Part shown: one piece after another, positions 60,498 to 64,000 of the stretch
Position numbering within the stretch: position 1 is the first letter of the stretch
How the letters are laid out: each line of letters opens with the position of its first letter
Translations under genes and position numbers: made by a program
Notes under the pieces: generated by a model
Told to the model about the DNA's origin: nothing
The model's database searches: none
The model's input: the letters and a program-made list of their open reading frames with translations, nothing else
Source: Alkalinema pantanalense
GTDB taxonomy: Bacteria; Cyanobacteriota; Cyanobacteriia; Leptolyngbyales; Leptolyngbyaceae
Assembly (NCBI RefSeq): GCF_050753345.1
Contig: NZ_JBLZFX010000005.1
Location: 62,001 to 126,000, forward strand
Direction: 5' to 3'
Length of the DNA stretch: 64,000 bases

Positions 60498-61592
60498 GTG
60501 ACTGACTCCAATTTACAATCAACAACTCCCTCCTCTGCCACCCCTGCCCGCGCTGTGCTCTGTGGATACTATGGCATGGGTAACGCCGGAGACGAAGCTC
60601 TGCTGGTGTCCCTGCTACAAATGCTGCCGGAACACATTACTCCCATAGTGCTATCTAAAGATCCGCACCAAACCTACGATCGTTACGGGGTCGAAGCCTA
60701 CGATCGCTGGAAGCTAGGAGAAATCCTCAAAGCCTATCAGGGCGCTCGCTATTTCATCTGGGGGGGCGGCAGTCTCATGCAGGACACCAGCAGTACCATC
60801 AGCCCCCTCTACTACGCCGGACTGATGAAACTGGCGCAACTAATGGGCCTGAAAACGATCGCTTGGGCCCAGGGGATTGGCCCCCTCCACCAGTCCTACA
60901 ACCGTTGGATGACCCGTCATGTGCTGAAACGGTGCACCGCCGTCAGTGTCAGAGATCGGGGTTCCGCAGGGTTGCTCTCCCGCTGGCAGATTCCCCACAC
61001 CCTCGCGCCGGATCCAGTTTGGGCCATGACCCCCCGCCAGTCCCCCAGCTTCGATCGACTGACTCAAGGGTTGCCGCGCCCTTGGGTCGCAGTCAATTTG
61101 CGCCAACATGCAACGCTGACTGAAGCCTGCCTAGAGACCCTCATTCAGGCATTGCAACAGTTTCAAGAAAAAACTCGCGCCTCTTTCATCTTTTTGCCCT
61201 TTCAACACAGCCTCGATTGGGACTTGGCCCAACGGCTACAATCGCAGTTTCCCGGCAGTCCGATTGTTTTAATCGAGGATCCACAACAGGTTAAAGGGAT
61301 TTTCCAGCAGGTGGATCTGACGATCGCCATGCGCCTCCATGCCGTCATTATGGCCGCAGCAGAGAATTGCCGCTGCTATGCCCTCAGCTACGATCCCAAA
61401 GTGTCGCAGGTTATGCAAGTCTTGCAACTACCGGGACAGGAGCTGACCAATTTTTCTTGCCAAGCTGAACTCTTAGTCCAGGGATGGCTGGAACTCTTGC
61501 AATCTAAGCACTGGACTGCTCAATCCCATCGTGCTGATCTGATTCAACAAGCGATCGCCCATCGTGAAATTTTGTGTCAAGTAATGCGCTAG
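60498..61592 (+). CDS. csaB: Polysaccharide pyruvyl transferase CsaB
   Basis: A 364-residue CsaB-type enzyme. The N-terminal LCGYYGMGNAGDEALL motif, the IWGGGSLMQDTSSTISPLYY segment and the C-terminal AMRLHAVIMAAAENCR motif are those of the family. It probably adds pyruvyl groups to a cell-wall-linked polysaccharide, which S-layer SLH domains bind. It starts at GTG. Confidence 0.92.
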   Translation: MTDSNLQSTTPSSATPARAVLCGYYGMGNAGDEALLVSLLQMLPEHITPIVLSKDPHQTYDRYGVEAYDRWKLGEILKAYQGARYFIWGGGSLMQDTSSTISPLYYAGLMKLAQLMGLKTIAWAQGIGPLHQSYNRWMTRHVLKRCTAVSVRDRGSAGLLSRWQIPHTLAPDPVWAMTPRQSPSFDRLTQGLPRPWVAVNLRQHATLTEACLETLIQALQQFQEKTRASFIFLPFQHSLDWDLAQRLQSQFPGSPIVLIEDPQQVKGIFQQVDLTIAMRLHAVIMAAAENCRCYALSYDPKVSQVMQVLQLPGQELTNFSCQAELLVQGWLELLQSKHWTAQSHRADLIQQAIAHREILCQVMR

Positions 61593-62074
61593 TTTGCAAC
61601 AATCTAAAAATTTTTTGAGGAGTTTGTCGCTTTTTTGAATTATCTGGGTACTTTATCCTCTACCCGTTATAGGTCATGGTTTGGGCATCTGCTCTCGGCA
61701 ATCCCCAGGATTGCTTGCAAGATTCCTTGGAACTTTGATCAATAGTCGAAAATAGCGTTTTCCTGATCTATATTTTTCATTTGATCTCCGTGAAATCCTC
61801 AGGCGATCGAAGTGATTAATGAGATCATGGTAATCCGCAAGATCAAGCACAGCGTTCCAGCAGAATTGGGTTATCCTACTTACTGTCATCCCTTTAGCAG
61901 AAATATGGCCGGGTCTATCCGATAAAGGGACGGCATCGGTATATAACCACCACCAAGAGTTTCAAGGGAATTTTCCATGGCCCTTTCTTGATCCGCTGGA
62001 TACGTCTTCGGTCTAGAAATCCGAATACTTTACGGACACTTTGAGGAGCCCCTATCATTCAGGATGAGTTAACA
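61593..62074. other. Gene-free region upstream of the coiled-coil gene
   Basis: About 480 bases. A minus-strand frame at 61674-61889 has no protein-like features. I see no repeat or RNA gene. AGGATG before the ATG at 62075 may serve as ribosome-binding site. Confidence 0.4.
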
Positions 62075-63787
62075 ATGAGTGAAGCCGCAGTTCCTAACCC
62101 CAATCCTAACCAGCCTGAAACCACTCAGATTCAGCCGACTCAACTTCGATCGACTGACTTGTCTGCTCTTTCAGCCCCATCAGATGCGACTAATGCCTCC
62201 CTAGAAGATTCAGACTTAGCTGCGTCAGATCTCTACAATGAGCCGATTTCCGGCACGGATGACGGGTGGACAACAGTCACTTTTCCCCAAGCGACTAGCA
62301 TTGATACTTTGCTTGGGGCGGCGGCAGCAGAATCAGTCACACTCAATGGAATGGTGAATCTCGGGGCAGGAATGGAACCGACTGAGCTAGGGGCACGCTC
62401 CAGTAGCCATGAAGCTTCGTTCAAGGAACTACAGCAACATAACCAAGAATTGCGGGTGCAAGTCACTCAACTGGAAACAGCTCTGTCTCTGTCTCAATCA
62501 GCCCTGCGGGAAGAAATGGAGCGATGGGAAACCTTGGCTTTGGCCCAACCCCAAACTGCCACCGATCAAGTTGAACTGATCCAGCAGCATAATCAAGAAT
62601 TGAGCAAAGCACAGGGACGAATTCGAGATTTATTCCAAGAGTTGGAACGTTCCCATCAAACTGCCCAAAAGCAGCAAATATTGGTGGAGACCCTGACTGA
62701 ACAACTCCAAACCAGCCATGAACAAATTGCTCAGTTAGAGCGGGAATGTGCCCTTGCCCAACAGCGCTACACCGAGCAAGTGCAAGCATTCCACCAGATG
62801 GAAATTACCTGCCGAGATTTACGATCGCGCCTGCATCGCCAACAGCGTTATACGTTGCAATTTAAAGCAGCCTTAGAAAAATGCCTGGATGTGCCCACAA
62901 GTTATGTGAATAGCCCCATTGCTGATGCATTGGAAGAACAGCCATCCCTAGCAGGAGATCTCGATCTCCACCAGAACCAGTCGGCTAAGCTCGGGATCCC
63001 GCGCTCTCAACCGGTTCAGCCTTGGTCAGCCTCCTATGAAGAGGAAGAAAAGGTTGATCCGACGCTTCAGGTTTGGATGAATGCCTTTCTGGCAGGACAA
63101 GCTGGGGAAGTTGAAGGATCCATGAATCTGATCAACCCGTCCAACCCGTCCTCTGAGGAGATCGAGGATGAGACGCCTCTCGGTTTGAGTCAATATTTAC
63201 CGGACAACGCTTTATTTGAGCAAATGCCGCCGATCGCCTTAGATGGGTTAGGGGTATCTGGGGACGAGCCCCCTAACCTCAGTTATACGATTCAGCGGCA
63301 GGTATCTTCTGAATTAGATCATGCAATAGGCCAAGGAGAGGAGGATAGACTCAGCACCCCCTTCAGGGTTGCAGCCATGGAGGGTAACACCCCCAACCCC
63401 CTGGAATCAGATCTTGAATTGGATCATGGGATTGTTTCAGAGCAAGCAAAAGTTTCCATCCTGCAAGAACCCAGCCCGACTGAAGTTTTCTCCACAGCGA
63501 GTAACGAGGATATGGCCTCGATCTCAGGCCATACAGAAAGCAATGGCCTGGTTGCTCACTCCCTGGCTTCTACTCCAGCAGTATCCCCGATCGCTGAAGA
63601 TGCTGCGGATGGCTGGGCAGAGGATCTCCGTCAGCCAGACAAGCAACTTGAGCTAGACGAGCAACTTGAGCCAGATGTGTTTAATGAAATGTCGGAAATT
63701 GCGCCTGTTCTCTATCCCACGCGATCGATGAAAAGGCGAGATTCTCTGGCAGCAGTAGAGTTACCTAGCTTTCCAAGACCTAGCTGA
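62075..63787 (+). CDS. Long coiled-coil protein of unknown function
   Basis: A 570-residue acidic protein. An N-terminal low-complexity part (1-110) is rich in Pro, Thr and Ser. A long coiled coil follows (about 112-268), including LQQHNQELRVQVTQLETALS and LVETLTEQLQTSHEQIAQLE. A basic patch, RDLRSRLHRQQRYTLQFKAA, ends it, and then comes a mostly acidic, disordered tail. The family is unknown to me, though cyanobacterial proteins with this layout exist. A structural or scaffold role is possible. Confidence 0.75.
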   Translation: MSEAAVPNPNPNQPETTQIQPTQLRSTDLSALSAPSDATNASLEDSDLAASDLYNEPISGTDDGWTTVTFPQATSIDTLLGAAAAESVTLNGMVNLGAGMEPTELGARSSSHEASFKELQQHNQELRVQVTQLETALSLSQSALREEMERWETLALAQPQTATDQVELIQQHNQELSKAQGRIRDLFQELERSHQTAQKQQILVETLTEQLQTSHEQIAQLERECALAQQRYTEQVQAFHQMEITCRDLRSRLHRQQRYTLQFKAALEKCLDVPTSYVNSPIADALEEQPSLAGDLDLHQNQSAKLGIPRSQPVQPWSASYEEEEKVDPTLQVWMNAFLAGQAGEVEGSMNLINPSNPSSEEIEDETPLGLSQYLPDNALFEQMPPIALDGLGVSGDEPPNLSYTIQRQVSSELDHAIGQGEEDRLSTPFRVAAMEGNTPNPLESDLELDHGIVSEQAKVSILQEPSPTEVFSTASNEDMASISGHTESNGLVAHSLASTPAVSPIAEDAADGWAEDLRQPDKQLELDEQLEPDVFNEMSEIAPVLYPTRSMKRRDSLAAVELPSFPRPS

Positions 63788-63826
63788 AGGGCGGATGATC
63801 AGGCCGCCAAGGCATATGCTCGTAGC

Positions 63827-64000
63827 CTATTTAGCCGACGCAATCCACCAAGCCAAGGCATAGGATTGGGTAAGTGCATTAATCGGCTGACGGAAATAGA
63901 CCCGAATTTTGTAGCGGCCAGTGGTGGGGACGGCTTGGAAGATATGTTCTGTGCTATCCACTTGGCTGATGGAAGCCGCTGTACTTTTGCGAATATCCGT
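63827..64000 (-). CDS. 3' end of a minus-strand gene (partial)
   Basis: Only the last 57 residues are in the window. They are protein-like (VDSTEHIFQAVPTTGRYKIR followed by VYFRQPINALTQSYALAWW), with a beta-sandwich pattern resembling the C-terminal domains of secreted proteins such as S8 peptidases. The identity is unknown. The stop lies 39 bases from the end of the coiled-coil gene, so the two converge. Confidence 0.6.
   Translation of the reverse strand, partial: TDIRKSTAASISQVDSTEHIFQAVPTTGRYKIRVYFRQPINALTQSYALAWWIASAK

Noticed and set aside
61674..61889. 71-codon minus-strand frame after csaB
   Set aside because: No ribosome-binding site and no recognisable domain or regular pattern.

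Overview
The window is a piece of a cyanobacterial chromosome. It carries psbA (photosystem II D1), a gap2-type GAPDH, a lumenal CYP38-like cyclophilin, the efp-accB pair, thyX, a cyanobacterial Zur and a DUF2499/DUF3593 pair. Copies of the HIP1 octamer GCGATCGC and its CGATCG core occur throughout. There is no rRNA, tRNA, CRISPR array, transposase or prophage that I can support. The gene mix suggests a non-heterocystous, Leptolyngbya-like filamentous lineage, but that placement is inference only.

Layout. 0-5 kb: a stomatin/SPFH protein, zur (minus), purS-purQ, and psbA with a strong terminator. 4.7-11.6 kb: a MAPEG membrane protein, a GAF-LuxR regulator, a LysE-type exporter, a lipoprotein with a zinc-peptidase motif, a CPA2 antiporter fused to two Usp domains, and a lipid kinase. 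11-13.6 kb: a minus-strand tyrS-pyrF-hypothetical run. 14-17.5 kb: a class A penicillin-binding protein and a NurA-domain protein, followed by a 50-residue gene on the minus strand. 18.5-23.3 kb: an NAD locus, pncB-nadD-nrtR-nadE, where a Nudix-like repressor sits among the enzymes it probably controls. 23.3-26.9 kb: an LprI-like secreted protein and a TPR-CHAT protein. 27.6-39.6 kb: a phosphorelay cluster with two receiver-kinases, a PAS kinase, a 1303-residue hybrid kinase, an OmpR-type regulator with a degenerate second receiver and a NarL-type regulator. 39.7-43.7 kb: LMW phosphatase, EbfC/YbaB, murB, murC. 44.8-52.9 kb: gap2, thiL, the cyclophilin, efp-accB, an ArsR regulator, a YdcF-like protein, a TPR protein and thyX. 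53-57.6 kb: exbB-exbD, a holin-like membrane protein and an FHA-fused class A penicillin-binding protein. 58-64 kb: a small BON-like protein, tsaB, DUF3593, DUF2499, csaB, a long coiled-coil protein and the 3' end of one more minus-strand gene.

The most unusual DNA-level feature is the number of short, perfect or near-perfect tandem duplications (units of about 9-34 bp). Each has a different unit sequence. Many touch a gene end, including the stop codon of tsaB, the 3' edge of thiL, the start of zur and the nadD/nrtR overlap. Separately, a roughly 146-bp MITE-like palindromic element with about 20-bp terminal inverted repeats lies at 57.7 kb, with half copies at 2.0 and 44.0 kb. At the protein level the points most worth following are the NrtR-type NAD locus, the signalling cluster, and the FHA-PBP gene beside ExbB/ExbD.
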